From positions 2,480,001 to 2,544,000 of the forward strand of contig NZ_CP016477.1 of assembly GCF_001693275.1 (NCBI RefSeq): 64,000 bases of DNA. The letters run 5' to 3'. Position 1 is the first letter of the stretch. The number at the start of each line of letters is the position of its first letter. The notes beneath the pieces are model-generated. The model was given only the letters and a program-made list of their open reading frames with translations, searched no databases and was not told the DNA's origin. Positions 45,619-57,941 of this stretch are shown piece by piece. Source of the DNA: Picosynechococcus sp. PCC 7117. GTDB taxonomy: Bacteria > Cyanobacteriota > Cyanobacteriia > Cyanobacteriales > MRBY01. A program made the translations under genes and the position numbers.

Positions 45619-47196
45619 TTAACGGGTCATCTGCCGCAGGGCACGGGTTTGTTCCAGAATGTCTTCGACATCTTCTTCAGAGAGTCTCTCAACATAATTA
45701 ATCTTGACTTCTTCAAGGAGGTCATTGATCAATGATTCCATTTGGGCGAGGCTTTCTTGGCCTTGGATCTCGGAGGTGATGCTGCTGGTGAGTTGGGTTA
45801 AGAGTTCTTCGAGCAGTTGTTCAAAGACAGGGTCTTCTTCGAGGACTGCTTTGAGGGTGTCTGCGGTGACTTGATAAAGTTGATGGGAAAGTTGTTTGGC
45901 CAGGGTGCCTTTAAGATCGCCAATGCCGGGCAGCATCTGTAAGCCTTGGTAGGCAGGGGACATGGAAATGACTCGATCCAGGGTATGGCGAATAACGGCT
46001 TCGGCTTCGGGCTGAATTTTGGGTAAAACTTGGTGGACTAAGAGGTTGGCCATGAGCTTTGCGAGCTCGACGGGTTCATTGATATCGTTTAGATCGACAT
46101 ATTCTCGGCTGGTGGTTTGGGCCAAAAGAGTGGCAAATTCACCCCGGTGGATGGAGCCTTGGATTTGATTGATAATCCGAATGACAACGACTTCGGTAAT
46201 ATCTTCGGCGATGCCAGCAACAAAACCTTGACTGGCTTGCTTTTGGATTGCGCTGAGATCAATAAGGTCGGCTTGATTGAGACGAACGATCACAGGAATC
46301 ACTCGTAACCAACGGAAAAGAGGAATCAGCAGAAAGATATCGTACCAACGCCAGAGCATGGCATCAAACCAACTTACGCCTGTGCGACGCCGACTGATGT
46401 ACCAACTCCGGGCCAGAAATTCGAGGAGGAAAGCGAGAAAGAAGGGAAAATCGAGAATGCCAAAGTTATCAATGTATTTGCCATTTTCGCCAATGGGACG
46501 GAAATAGTTGGTTTCTAGGAGGGGTTCGATTTCGCGTTCGTAAAAGTTGAATTCTTCACGCCAGCCATTTTCTGAGAGATATTCACTGCTCCAAAAGAGT
46601 TGAAAGGCATCTTTGGAGGAGGCAGAGGCATCGCCAAAAACGTGACGACGCATCCGGTTTTTAATCTTCTCAAGGGTGCCTGTTTTGTTGGCGATTTCAA
46701 AGGGATTGGTATCCACCATCTCAACGCTCAGTTCCCGGAGGTCGGCAAGGATGGCTTCTTGTTCTTGGTTGTAGCGGCGGAGTTGGGTGGTGATGTCTTG
46801 GCGATCGCCAGAGCCGACAATGCCATTATTTGAACCTGTAGACCGGAGGGTCAGATCGTTAATCTGCTGAATTTTTGCTTGGAGATCTTCGACCCGTTGG
46901 AGATAGTAGGCGGTATCGCGATTTTCTTCGATGCCCTTTACCCAGTCATAGGCGTGGGTTACATTAACCGGGAGAATGCGCACCGGCTCGGCGGGAAATT
47001 TCCATTCATATTTAGCGATGCGTGCGTAAAATTGAACTCGGCCCTGTAGCCAGAAATTACGCAGGGGGATGTAACTCAGGTCAAAGAGGACTAACACCAA
47101 ATTAGCAGAGGCCAAGAGAGCCATACCCCGCTCAAAAAGCAGACTGGTACGATTACGTTTGGCACGGCCGGGTTGTCTGCGTGGTGCAATAGTCAT
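45619..47196 (-). CDS. Conserved hypothetical membrane protein
   Basis: The 525-residue product has a basic N-terminus, a transmembrane segment at about 25-48, a long charged region with coiled-coil character (about 110-215), and two or three hydrophobic segments around 255-310. The last of these includes WYDIFLLIPLFRWLRVIPVIVRL, which looks like a voltage-sensor-like S4 segment in its spacing of Arg residues. The C-terminal 200 residues are soluble and acidic with many helices (EQLLEELLTQLTSSITSEI). I recall similar large cyanobacterial proteins, but know no function. It converges with dnaK. Confidence 0.75.
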   Translation of the reverse strand: MTIAPRRQPGRAKRNRTSLLFERGMALLASANLVLVLFDLSYIPLRNFWLQGRVQFYARIAKYEWKFPAEPVRILPVNVTHAYDWVKGIEENRDTAYYLQRVEDLQAKIQQINDLTLRSTGSNNGIVGSGDRQDITTQLRRYNQEQEAILADLRELSVEMVDTNPFEIANKTGTLEKIKNRMRRHVFGDASASSKDAFQLFWSSEYLSENGWREEFNFYEREIEPLLETNYFRPIGENGKYIDNFGILDFPFFLAFLLEFLARSWYISRRRTGVSWFDAMLWRWYDIFLLIPLFRWLRVIPVIVRLNQADLIDLSAIQKQASQGFVAGIAEDITEVVVIRIINQIQGSIHRGEFATLLAQTTSREYVDLNDINEPVELAKLMANLLVHQVLPKIQPEAEAVIRHTLDRVISMSPAYQGLQMLPGIGDLKGTLAKQLSHQLYQVTADTLKAVLEEDPVFEQLLEELLTQLTSSITSEIQGQESLAQMESLINDLLEEVKINYVERLSEEDVEDILEQTRALRQMTR

Positions 47197-47270
47197 GGTA
47201 AATTAAGGGCGATTTTTTGTGAATTTTGAGCAGGATTGAAGCAAATTTTCAGTTTATTTTATCGGGTTCT

Positions 47271-47753
47271 ATGGGCAGGCGGACTAAATACAAGGTGTGT
47301 TTGAGCACTGAACAACGGGAAAGACTCTGGGCGATCGCCCGTAATGGTTACCAACCAGCCAAGAAAATGCTCCATGCCCGTATTCTACTCATGGCCGACC
47401 GCGCCCACCCCGACGGCAACTGGCAAGATCAACAAATCGCCCAGGCCCTGAGCGTTCATCCCAACACCGTCGCCCGTGTCCGTAAACTTTTTGTCAGCGA
47501 CGGCGAAACCCAAGCCCTCGGCCGTAAACCCAGGGCGCAACCGCCAATCAAACCCAAACTCAGCGACGCTAAGATCGCCAAACTCCTTGCCCTCTACCAC
47601 GACGGGCCTCCCCCTGGCCACGACTCTTGGTCCCTCAGTCTCCTGGTGCGAGAACTCAAAGCCCAAAAAATTGTCAAGCACATTTGCCGCGAAACGGTGC
47701 GTAAAATTCTCAAAGAACAGGGGATTCGCCTCAGTCGCCGCAAACGAGCCTAA
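47271..47753 (+). CDS. Orphan IS630-type transposase DNA-binding domain (HTH protein)
   Basis: From ATG 47271 the product has 160 residues and matches the N-terminal part of IS630-family transposases. A first helix-turn-helix at about 50-75 (DQQIAQALSVHPNTVARVRKLF) and a second winged-helix-like unit at about 115-150 (HDSWSLSLLVRELKAQKIV, then ICRETVRKILKEQGIRL) are visible. The protein stops at SRRKRA where the DDE catalytic domain would begin, and no DDE-like frame follows before lepA. I see no terminal inverted repeats. The frame is intact, with native-looking composition and a HIP1 site near 47331. It may be a remnant or a domesticated DNA-binding protein. Confidence 0.75.
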   Translation: MGRRTKYKVCLSTEQRERLWAIARNGYQPAKKMLHARILLMADRAHPDGNWQDQQIAQALSVHPNTVARVRKLFVSDGETQALGRKPRAQPPIKPKLSDAKIAKLLALYHDGPPPGHDSWSLSLLVRELKAQKIVKHICRETVRKILKEQGIRLSRRKRA

Positions 47754-47874
47754 ATCCCTCGTTAACTTTCCAGAAAATTCTCCCCAAATCCGTGGCAATC
47801 CTGGCTCCTTCCCTCGTCTTTCCCCCTTCATTAGTTAAAATAAGTAAAGTTTTTCAAAAATTAGTGGATCTTCC

Positions 47875-49683
47875 ATGACTGACGTTCCTGTCTCTCGTAT
47901 TCGTAATTTTTCGATCATTGCCCACATCGACCACGGGAAATCAACCCTGGCAGACCGAATGCTCCAGGACACCCAAACAGTGGCGCAACGGGATATGAAA
48001 GAACAGTTCCTCGACAATATGGAACTGGAGCGGGAACGGGGAATCACCATCAAGCTCCAGGCCGCACGGATGCGTTATGTGGCGAAGGATGGCGAAGAAT
48101 ATATCCTCAACCTCATCGATACCCCAGGCCACGTTGACTTTTCCTACGAAGTATCGCGCTCCTTGGCCGCCTGTGAAGGGGCGTTACTGGTCGTAGATGC
48201 CTCCCAAGGGGTTGAAGCCCAGACCCTTGCCAACGTTTACCTCGCCCTGGACAACAACCTAGAAATTATTCCCGTTTTAAACAAAATCGACCTGCCCGGT
48301 GCTGAACCTGATCGAGTTACCGAAGAAATTGAAGAAGTGGTCGGTTTAGATTGCACTGACATTATTCGAGCTTCCGCCAAACAGGGCCTCGGCATCAACG
48401 ATATTTTAGAGTCCATTGTCCAACAGGTACCGCCCCCGGCCGATACCATCGATCAACCGTTGCGGGCGCTCATTTTTGACAGTTACTATGACCCCTACCG
48501 TGGCGTAATTGTTTATTTCCGGGTGATGGATGGCGAAGTTAAAAAAGGCGACAAAGTGCGCCTGATGGCCTCCAAAAAAGAATATGAAATCGATGAACTG
48601 GGCGTCCTTGCACCAAACCAAGTGCAAGTAGACGCTCTCCACGCCGGAGAAGTAGGCTACTTTGCGGCGGCGATCAAATCCGTTGAAGATGCACGGGTCG
48701 GCGATACGATCACCTCCGCTGTCCACCCAGCACCAGCACCGCTACCGGGTTACACCGAAGCGAAACCGATGGTTTTCTGCGGTCTTTTCCCCACCGATGC
48801 CGACCAATATTCAGATCTGCGGGACGCTCTCGATAAATTGAAACTGAACGATGCGGCCCTTTCCTTTGAGCCAGAAACTTCCAGCGCCATGGGGTTTGGT
48901 TTTCGGTGTGGCTTCCTGGGCCTCCTCCACCTAGAAATTGTCCAGGAACGTTTGGAGCGGGAATATAACCTTGATTTGATTACAACGGCCCCTTCGGTGG
49001 TGTATCGGGTCACCACGACGGATGGGGAAGTGATGGAAATTGATAACCCCAGTCAATTACCAGATCCCCAAAAACGAGAAAAAATCGAAGAGCCCTACAT
49101 TCAAGTGGATGTCATTACCCCGGAAGAGTTTGTGGGCACCATTATGGATCTGTGCCAAACGCGACGAGGCATTTTCAAGGACATGAAATATTTCACCGAA
49201 AGTCGCACGAATATCATCTATGAACTGCCCCTGGCAGAGGTGGTGACGGACTTTTTTGATCAGTTGAAGTCTCGCACCAGGGGTTATGCCAGCATGGAGT
49301 ATCAGTTAATCGGCTACCGAGTTGGACAGTTGGTGCGCTTGGATATTTTGGTGAACAAGGATTCGGTGGATTCCCTCGCGATGATTGTCCATCGGGACAA
49401 GGCCTACAATGTGGGACGGGCGATGGCCGAGAAGCTCAAAGAGTTAATTCCCCGTCACCAGTTTAAGATTCCGATTCAGGCGGCGATCGGTTCTAAAATC
49501 ATTGCCAGTGAGCATATTCCAGCCCTACGCAAGGACGTTTTGGCGAAGTGCTACGGTGGTGATATTTCCCGGAAGAAAAAGCTGCTCCAGAAACAGGCGA
49601 AAGGTAAGAAGCGCATGAAGTCGATTGGTACGGTCGATGTGCCTCAAGAGGCGTTTATGGCAGTTCTCAAGCTAGATCAGTAA
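47875..49683 (+). CDS. lepA: Elongation factor 4 (LepA)
   Basis: The 602-residue translational GTPase has G1 [16 protein letters not shown]2-G3 [14 protein letters not shown] and [16 protein letters not shown], and G4 NKIDLPGA. It lacks EF-G domain IV and has the LepA-specific C-terminal domain ([26 protein letters not shown]). LepA acts on ribosomes, with a proposed back-translocation or initiation/biogenesis role. The start at 47875 gives [19 protein letters not shown], as in homologues. It is monocistronic, convergent with katG. Confidence 0.97.
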   Translation: MTDVPVSRIRNFSIIAHIDHGKSTLADRMLQDTQTVAQRDMKEQFLDNMELERERGITIKLQAARMRYVAKDGEEYILNLIDTPGHVDFSYEVSRSLAACEGALLVVDASQGVEAQTLANVYLALDNNLEIIPVLNKIDLPGAEPDRVTEEIEEVVGLDCTDIIRASAKQGLGINDILESIVQQVPPPADTIDQPLRALIFDSYYDPYRGVIVYFRVMDGEVKKGDKVRLMASKKEYEIDELGVLAPNQVQVDALHAGEVGYFAAAIKSVEDARVGDTITSAVHPAPAPLPGYTEAKPMVFCGLFPTDADQYSDLRDALDKLKLNDAALSFEPETSSAMGFGFRCGFLGLLHLEIVQERLEREYNLDLITTAPSVVYRVTTTDGEVMEIDNPSQLPDPQKREKIEEPYIQVDVITPEEFVGTIMDLCQTRRGIFKDMKYFTESRTNIIYELPLAEVVTDFFDQLKSRTRGYASMEYQLIGYRVGQLVRLDILVNKDSVDSLAMIVHRDKAYNVGRAMAEKLKELIPRHQFKIPIQAAIGSKIIASEHIPALRKDVLAKCYGGDISRKKKLLQKQAKGKKRMKSIGTVDVPQEAFMAVLKLDQ

Positions 49684-49691
49684 TTTTTTCT

Positions 49692-49739
49692 AAATCCCCA
49701 CACTCACCCACTCAAAGAAGCGCAATCATGTGGGGATTT
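49692..49739. repeat. Long inverted repeat between convergent lepA and katG
   Basis: AAATCCCCACA (49692-49702) and TGTGGGGATTT (49729-49739) are perfect 11-bp inverted arms separated by 26 bases. Neither strand has a T-run after the stem, so a bidirectional terminator of non-classical form is likely; many cyanobacterial genes end at such hairpins. Confidence 0.55.
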
Positions 49740-49749
49740 AACTCAGAAA

Positions 49750-52005
<2,256 letters not shown>

Positions 52006-52133
52006 TCACCCTGGCAAACAGCCAATCCCTGTGCACTACATAACTAGAAATTATAGGAATGATTTTTTTGTAATGTCCCAGATGATACTTTTATTTTTAC
52101 TTTCTGGAGTGTTCCTCGGAGGTCGGTAAACAG

Positions 52134-52997
52134 TTAGCGATAAACGAAGACGGGAATACGACTGCTCCGGAGGATTTGGGCGGTGGTGCTGCCAATGACG
52201 AAGTGGCGAATGCGGCTATGGCCATAGGCACCAATCATTAACAGGTTTATTTTGGCTTGGTCACAAAATTGGGCGATCGCCGTTTCGGAGTTGCCTGGAA
52301 CAAGGTGGTAATGGGCCTCAATGCCAGCGGTGCTCAATCGTTGTTTGGCCTGGGTAAGGCAGGGATTTGTCGTGGCATCACCGGGTTTTTTCGTGACGGT
52401 CAGCACATGGATTTCTAAGGCTTTGAGGGCGGCACATTCACCCAAAAAGTCGAGGAGTTTGCGGCAACTGGGACTGTCATCGTAGGCGACGAGGAGGCGA
52501 TCGATGGGTTGAAATTCGCGGGAGGTGACCAGGCAGGGTTTATGGCTCGACCGAATCAGACGCTCTAAATTAGCTCCGAGGTGATCGGGGGCGATATTTT
52601 CTGATTCCCCTCGTTTGCCCAAGATAATTAGATCGGTATTTTGTTCTAGGTGTTGGAGACAATCAATAAAATAGCCCACTTCATGGAGGAGTTTTGCGGG
52701 GGGCTGGCCAGCGGCACTTAGGGTTTCTTGGGCTTCTTGGAGAATTAATTTTGCCCGTTCGTGGTCGAGTTTTGCTTTTTCATGTTCAAGGGCGACCAAA
52801 CGTTGAAGGAGACTTTCAGACGTTCCCAGGCCAATGCTGCCACTAAAATTACGGGCATCGGCGGCAGCCCTACTCCGGGCGTCGGTGACATGGAGTACGT
52901 TGATGGTGGCCCCCAGGCGATCGCCAAACCAAGCGGCATATTGATAATTGCTCTGGGCAAAGTTAGAGCCGTCGGTGCATAACAAAATTCGTTGCAT
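52134..52997 (-). CDS. Universal stress protein, tandem UspA domains
   Basis: The 287-residue protein has two UspA domains. The first starts MQRILLCTDGSNFAQSNYQYAAWFG and ends with a nucleotide-binding-type motif LIILGKRGESENIAPDHLGANLERLIRSS; the second starts IDRLLVAYDDSPSCRKLLDFLG and ends LLMIGAYGHSRIRHFVIGSTTAQIL. The G-2X-G-9X-G(S/T) ATP-binding pattern is better kept in the second. Its gene starts 15 bases after the SulP transporter gene on the same strand, so the two are probably one operon; SulP-Usp pairing or fusion is known in other bacteria. Confidence 0.92.
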   Translation of the reverse strand: MQRILLCTDGSNFAQSNYQYAAWFGDRLGATINVLHVTDARSRAAADARNFSGSIGLGTSESLLQRLVALEHEKAKLDHERAKLILQEAQETLSAAGQPPAKLLHEVGYFIDCLQHLEQNTDLIILGKRGESENIAPDHLGANLERLIRSSHKPCLVTSREFQPIDRLLVAYDDSPSCRKLLDFLGECAALKALEIHVLTVTKKPGDATTNPCLTQAKQRLSTAGIEAHYHLVPGNSETAIAQFCDQAKINLLMIGAYGHSRIRHFVIGSTTAQILRSSRIPVFVYR

Positions 52998-53012
52998 GGT
53001 TTTTCAAGCTTT

Positions 53013-54506
53013 TCAAGAAACGTCTACGGGGGCCGGGGTTACTTTCGCGGTGTGTTTTTTACTATAGGTGGCCAGCTTATCTACCAGTTTCGCACTTTCG
53101 GCGTTGAGGCCCAGCAATTCCACCTCGGCTCCGGTGCGGTGAAACTTCGCCACGATGCGGTCGAGCATTTCCACAGCCCCTTGATCCCAGAGGTGGGCGG
53201 CGCTGAGATCGATGACGACTTGATCAACGACTTCTTCAAAATTAAAGGCGTCAAAAAATTCTTCCTTAGAGACAAAAAAGATTTGCCCCCGGACGGTATA
53301 AACATGGCGATCGCCCCCAGCTTCCACCCGCTTGTCCACCAAAACAACCTGGGCAATCTTATTGGAGAAAAAGACCGTACTCATCACAATGCCCGTCGCG
53401 ACTCCCAGGGCAAAATTGCGGGTCAGGATAATTACCGTCATCGTCGTCAGCATCACCATGGATTCACTGCGCGGCAGACGGGACAAATTTTTGAGAGAAG
53501 ACCAGCGGAACGTCCCAACGGAGACCATGATCATAATCGCCACCAAAGCCGCCATGGGCATCTGTTGCACCCAATCCTGGAGACCCAAAATCGCAATCAA
53601 CAGAAAAATCCCCGCACACAGGGTCGATAAACGCCCCCGGCCACCGGATTGGACATTGATCACCGATTGGCCAATCATGCCGCAGCCCGCCATGCCGCCA
53701 AAAAAGGCTGTGAGAATGTTGGCAAAGCCCTGCCCCTTCGCCTCTTGGTTTTTATCACTGGGGGTATCGGTCAACTCATCCACTAAAGAAGCCGTTAAGA
53801 ATGAAGCCAGGAGACCGACAATTGCCAGGGTGATTGCATAGGGAAAAATAATCTGCAGCGTTTCCCAGTTCAGGGGCACCTGGGGTAAACGGAAAAAGGG
53901 CAGGGCCGTGGGCAGTTCGCCCATATCCCCCACCGTGGGAACGTCTAGATTTAAGGCGATCGCCGCCACCGTCATCACCGCCAAAGTCACCAGGGGTGAA
54001 GGCACTACCGTCGTCAGCCGGGGTAAACCATAGATAATCACCAGAGATAACGCCGTGAGAACATAAACCATTGGCGATTTCCCGATCAGTTGGGGCAGTT
54101 GGGCCAAGAAAATCAACACCGCCAAAGCATTCACATAGCCCAAGACCACCGCCCGCGGCACATATTTCATCTGGCGGCCCAGTTTGAGGAACCCAAAGAT
54201 CACCTGAATCACGCCCGTCAGGAGAGTCGTCGCAAACAAATACTCCAGGCCATGATCTTTCACCAGATCAATCATCAACAGGGCCATCGCTCCCGTGGCC
54301 GCTGAGATGGAGCCGGGTCTACCCCCCAGAAAGGCTGTCATCACCGCAATGATAAACGAGGCATATAAGCCCACCTTTGGATCAACCCCAGCGATAATCG
54401 AAAAGGCGATCGCCTCTGGGATCAACGCCAATCCCACCACTGCACCAGCCAGCATATCCGCCCGCACATTGGCAAACCATTCCCGTTTTAAAACGCTTAA
54501 ATTCAA
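53013..54506 (-). CDS. SulP-family anion transporter with STAS domain
   Basis: The 497-residue protein has the SulP transporter pattern: [35 protein letters not shown] at the start, ten or more hydrophobic segments, and a C-terminal STAS domain (about 385-480, with [23 protein letters not shown]). Family members carry sulfate, bicarbonate or other anions. I compared it from memory with BicA, the Na+/bicarbonate transporter of the PCC 7002 lineage, and the N-terminus differs, so this is a separate paralogue whose substrate is open. Confidence 0.92.
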   Translation of the reverse strand: MNLSVLKREWFANVRADMLAGAVVGLALIPEAIAFSIIAGVDPKVGLYASFIIAVMTAFLGGRPGSISAATGAMALLMIDLVKDHGLEYLFATTLLTGVIQVIFGFLKLGRQMKYVPRAVVLGYVNALAVLIFLAQLPQLIGKSPMVYVLTALSLVIIYGLPRLTTVVPSPLVTLAVMTVAAIALNLDVPTVGDMGELPTALPFFRLPQVPLNWETLQIIFPYAITLAIVGLLASFLTASLVDELTDTPSDKNQEAKGQGFANILTAFFGGMAGCGMIGQSVINVQSGGRGRLSTLCAGIFLLIAILGLQDWVQQMPMAALVAIMIMVSVGTFRWSSLKNLSRLPRSESMVMLTTMTVIILTRNFALGVATGIVMSTVFFSNKIAQVVLVDKRVEAGGDRHVYTVRGQIFFVSKEEFFDAFNFEEVVDQVVIDLSAAHLWDQGAVEMLDRIVAKFHRTGAEVELLGLNAESAKLVDKLATYSKKHTAKVTPAPVDVS

Positions 54507-54583
54507 TGTGTCTCCGTAACAAAAAGTTCAAGCCAAAAGCGTTAGGATGCTACCACAGAATTTGAAACGCGCGACAACGAAAA

Positions 54584-56740
54584 CTAATCTAAGCTGTCCT
54601 GGAGAGCCATCTGCATCAAAATATCGTGGGTGCTGTCGCTGTGGCCATCGGCATGGGGTTCTTTTTGGTGGTAATGGCCGTCCTGCTGGAGCTGCCAAGA
54701 TAAGCGGTTATCGGACAACATAATCCCCAGGATCTCGTTGAGATCGCCAATTAACTTGGGATCCTCTACGGGGGTCACTGCTTCCACCCGACGACTCAGG
54801 TTACGGGTCATCCAATCGGCGCTACCGATGTACATTTCCTCAGCCCCATCGTTTTGGAAATAGTAAATGCGCGAGTGTTCCAGGAACCGCCCAATAATAC
54901 TGATGACGCGGATATTTTCACTGAGGCCCTCGACGCCGGGACGGAGACAACAGATCCCCCGCACAATCAGATCAATTTCCACCCCCGCTTGGGACGCCCG
55001 ATAAAGGGTTTGGATCATTTCTAGATCGACTAGGGAGTTCATTTTCGCGACGATCCGTCCACTGCCGCCATTTTTGACATGGGCAATCTCCCGTTCGATC
55101 ATTGCCACCATGCGAGACCGGAGGGTGACGGGGGCCACCAATAACTTACGGTAGGAACTTTGGCGGGAATAACCCGTGAGAAAGTTAAACAAATCCGTGA
55201 GATCTGCCCCCAAATCCTCACGACAACTCAGTAAGCCTAGATCCGTATAGAGGCGGGCGGTTTTCGGGTTGTAGTTGCCGGTGCCAATGTGCACGTAGCG
55301 GCGAATTTTTTTCTCTTTCTCTTGGCGCACCACCAGGACAATTTTGGTGTGGGTTTTTAGCCCAGCCAGGCCATAGACCACATGAACGCCTTTTTGTTCG
55401 AGGGTTCTGGCCCAGTTAATATTATTTTCTTCATCAAAGCGGGCTTTTAACTCGACTAATACCGCCACCTGTTTCCCATTTTGGGCGGCTTCGATGAGGG
55501 ATTGAATAATCGGTGAATCACCGGAAGTCCGGTAGAGGGTCATTTTAATCGCCAGCACATCGGGATCCTTCGCCGCTTGGGTAATGAAAGCCTGAACGGT
55601 GGCAGAAAAAGAATGGTACGGATGGTGCAAAAGGCGATCGCCCTGGCGAATCAACTCAAAAAAATCCGACTCAAAATCTTCCGAAGAACGGCTCCCCTTC
55701 CCCGCATCAAGCCAAGCCGGGGCAGTGGGTGACCAGGGTTTGTCCTTGAGGTGCTTGAGGGGCAAACCGAGGAACGTAAATAAAGAATCTAGACCAATTA
55801 AACCCTCTACTTCATAGACATCAATGTCCTGGAGATCCATTTCCTTGATGAGCATTTGTCGCACATCTTCCGGCATGGAATGGTGAATTTCGAGGCGCAC
55901 CACAGAACCGCTAAACCGCCGCTTATGTAACTGTTCCTCGATAGCGATCATCAAATCATCGGCTTCGTCCTCTTCCACCGAAAGAGACGCATTGCGAGTG
56001 ACCCGAAAGGCATAGCACTCCTGGATATTCATCTGGGGGAAGAGGGTATCCAGATTATGGGCGATCACCTGTTCGATGGGCACCCCCACCCAAATCACTT
56101 TTTCTTGATCGGGGTAATAGCAAAGCTCTGGGGGTAATGTGACAAACCGCGGAAAATTCCCTGGCACCTTGACCCGGGCAAATCTTTCTTGTTCCTCGTT
56201 TTCTGGTTCTTTAATCACCACCGCAAGGTTTAGGCTGAGGTTAGAAATGTGGGGAAATGGGTGACTCGGATCAACGGCGAGGGGCGTCAGGACGGGGAAA
56301 ATATGCTCCTGGTAAAAGTCATGGAAATAGTTCCGTTGTTCTCGGTTGAGGTCGAGGTAGTCAACGAGGTGAATTCCTTCCTGGGCGAGGAGGGGCTTAA
56401 GGGTGTGTTGAAAATGCTGATCCTGGAGTTGGACGAGGGGTTTGAGGCGTTCGTAAATGTCTTGGAGTTGTTCGGCTGGATTGCGCCCATCAAAGGAGAG
56501 TTTGCTGACCCCGGCCTCCACTTGTTGCTTCAGTCCGGCAACCCGCACCATGAAAAATTCGTCGAGGTTATTGCTAAAAATGGCGAGAAATTTGAGGCGC
56601 TCTAGTAGTACGTTGCGGTCGTCCAATCCCTCACTGAGAACGCGGCGGTTAAATTCAAGCCAACTGAGTTCCCGATTAAAATAATATTGCGGATTATCGA
56701 GGTCAGTTTTGAGTTTACTGGCGGTTTTCGCAGAGGACAT
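54584..56740 (-). CDS. ppk: Polyphosphate kinase (Ppk1)
   Basis: The enzyme makes polyphosphate from ATP at the membrane. NPQYYFNRELSWLEFNRRVLSEG begins the conserved N domain. The catalytic core contains VLVELKARFDEENNINWA and the autophosphorylated His in YVHIGTGNYNPKTARLYTDLGL, with SADWMTRNLSRRVE near the end. The start at 56740 (MSSAKTASK) gives 718 residues and fits homologues; ATG 56791 or 56818 would extend it, the latter overlapping the divergent TPR gene. It lies upstream of the SulP-usp-katG run. Confidence 0.95.
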   Translation of the reverse strand: MSSAKTASKLKTDLDNPQYYFNRELSWLEFNRRVLSEGLDDRNVLLERLKFLAIFSNNLDEFFMVRVAGLKQQVEAGVSKLSFDGRNPAEQLQDIYERLKPLVQLQDQHFQHTLKPLLAQEGIHLVDYLDLNREQRNYFHDFYQEHIFPVLTPLAVDPSHPFPHISNLSLNLAVVIKEPENEEQERFARVKVPGNFPRFVTLPPELCYYPDQEKVIWVGVPIEQVIAHNLDTLFPQMNIQECYAFRVTRNASLSVEEDEADDLMIAIEEQLHKRRFSGSVVRLEIHHSMPEDVRQMLIKEMDLQDIDVYEVEGLIGLDSLFTFLGLPLKHLKDKPWSPTAPAWLDAGKGSRSSEDFESDFFELIRQGDRLLHHPYHSFSATVQAFITQAAKDPDVLAIKMTLYRTSGDSPIIQSLIEAAQNGKQVAVLVELKARFDEENNINWARTLEQKGVHVVYGLAGLKTHTKIVLVVRQEKEKKIRRYVHIGTGNYNPKTARLYTDLGLLSCREDLGADLTDLFNFLTGYSRQSSYRKLLVAPVTLRSRMVAMIEREIAHVKNGGSGRIVAKMNSLVDLEMIQTLYRASQAGVEIDLIVRGICCLRPGVEGLSENIRVISIIGRFLEHSRIYYFQNDGAEEMYIGSADWMTRNLSRRVEAVTPVEDPKLIGDLNEILGIMLSDNRLSWQLQQDGHYHQKEPHADGHSDSTHDILMQMALQDSLD

Positions 56741-56810
56741 ATACTTTTTATGCAGAGGATCGAAACTGTGACGGGAAGCCTTTCTCGCCATTGTTAATAG
56801 AGTAAACCCC

Positions 56811-57941
56811 ATGACCAATTGTTATCGCAAACTTTTGCTTTTTCTTAGCCTCAGCTTAATGATGGGGGCCGGGCAGGTTTCGGCGGCATCTCTGGTAGGG
56901 CCAATTCAGGATCCTTTACTCCCAACCCAGCAGGGCGATCGCCCTTTGAGTGAGTCCCAAGTCGCCCAACTAACCCAGACAATTATCACCCTAGAGGCTG
57001 AGGGGTTCGAGCAATGGGCCGCGGGAAATAAAGAGGCGGCTTTTTCTCGGTGGTGGCGGCAACTGCGGTTACGGCAAGTTTTACCGGATCGCCAAGCCGA
57101 AGTGGAAAGCCTGGGACGAATCGGGGCGATCGCCTGGGAAGATAATCAAACGGAGCCAGTACGCATTATTACCGAACGTTTGGTGGCCATCGAACAACAA
57201 AATTTTCCCCAAGACTATAATCTCCTGCTGCCCCTGGCCACGGCCTATGAACAAATTCGGGATTCCCAACGGGCGATCGCCCTCTATCGGCAGCACCTAG
57301 AGACCCTCGAAGATCCCTACAAACCAGAAATTTTGCGCCTAATTACCCAATTGGCCCTAGATTGGTTTAACACCAAGGCCGCCCTCAATGCCCTAGAAGA
57401 AATCGCAACCCTCTACGCCCTCACGGACGCAGACCGGGAACAACTCGCCGCCCTCTACGAGCAAACCCAGCAGCCCGAAAAGGCGATCGCCCAGCAACGG
57501 CAACTCACCGCTGTTTATTTCCAAGCACAAAACTTGCCCCGACTGATCCGCACCTACCAACAAATCGCCGAAAATTACAGGCAACTCCAGGATTATCCCC
57601 AGGCCGTAAGCTTTAGCCGCGATGCCTTTACCCTCGCCTGGGAACTGGAGTATTTTGACGCCGCCGAAAGTGCCCTCACCCAGTTGGCGACCCTTTACCT
57701 GGCCCAAGAGAAAAACGCCTCTGGCCTCCAGGTCTATGAACAACTGATTACCGTCCAAGAAGCGAGCTATAACCGCTTTGGGATGATGGAAACCTACCGC
57801 ACCCTCGGCACCCTCTATGAACAGGCGGGCCGCTACCCCGATGCCCTCGTTGCGCTCCAAAGGGGATTGGCGATCGCCAAAGAATTGAACCACAATATCA
57901 ACGACTTCACCCAAGCCATTGCCACCCTGCCGCTTCAATGA
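56811..57941 (+). CDS. Secreted TPR-repeat protein
   Basis: The 376-residue product has a signal peptide (about 1-25, LLLFLSLSLMMGAGQVSAAS). Residues about 40-376 contain helical tetratricopeptide-like repeats, for example QDYPQAVSFSRDAFTLAWELEYFDAAESAL, AGRYPDALVALQRGLAIAKEL and DSQRAIALYRQHLETL. It is probably a periplasmic or thylakoid-lumen scaffold. Its stop overlaps the next gene's ATG (ATGA at 57938-57941), so it is translationally coupled to an LptF/LptG-type permease and may assist it. Confidence 0.85.
   Translation: MTNCYRKLLLFLSLSLMMGAGQVSAASLVGPIQDPLLPTQQGDRPLSESQVAQLTQTIITLEAEGFEQWAAGNKEAAFSRWWRQLRLRQVLPDRQAEVESLGRIGAIAWEDNQTEPVRIITERLVAIEQQNFPQDYNLLLPLATAYEQIRDSQRAIALYRQHLETLEDPYKPEILRLITQLALDWFNTKAALNALEEIATLYALTDADREQLAALYEQTQQPEKAIAQQRQLTAVYFQAQNLPRLIRTYQQIAENYRQLQDYPQAVSFSRDAFTLAWELEYFDAAESALTQLATLYLAQEKNASGLQVYEQLITVQEASYNRFGMMETYRTLGTLYEQAGRYPDALVALQRGLAIAKELNHNINDFTQAIATLPLQ

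Noticed and set aside
47197-47874. Complete insertion sequence around the IS630-like gene
   Set aside because: No DDE domain, no terminal inverted repeats and no target duplication were recognised in the flanks.
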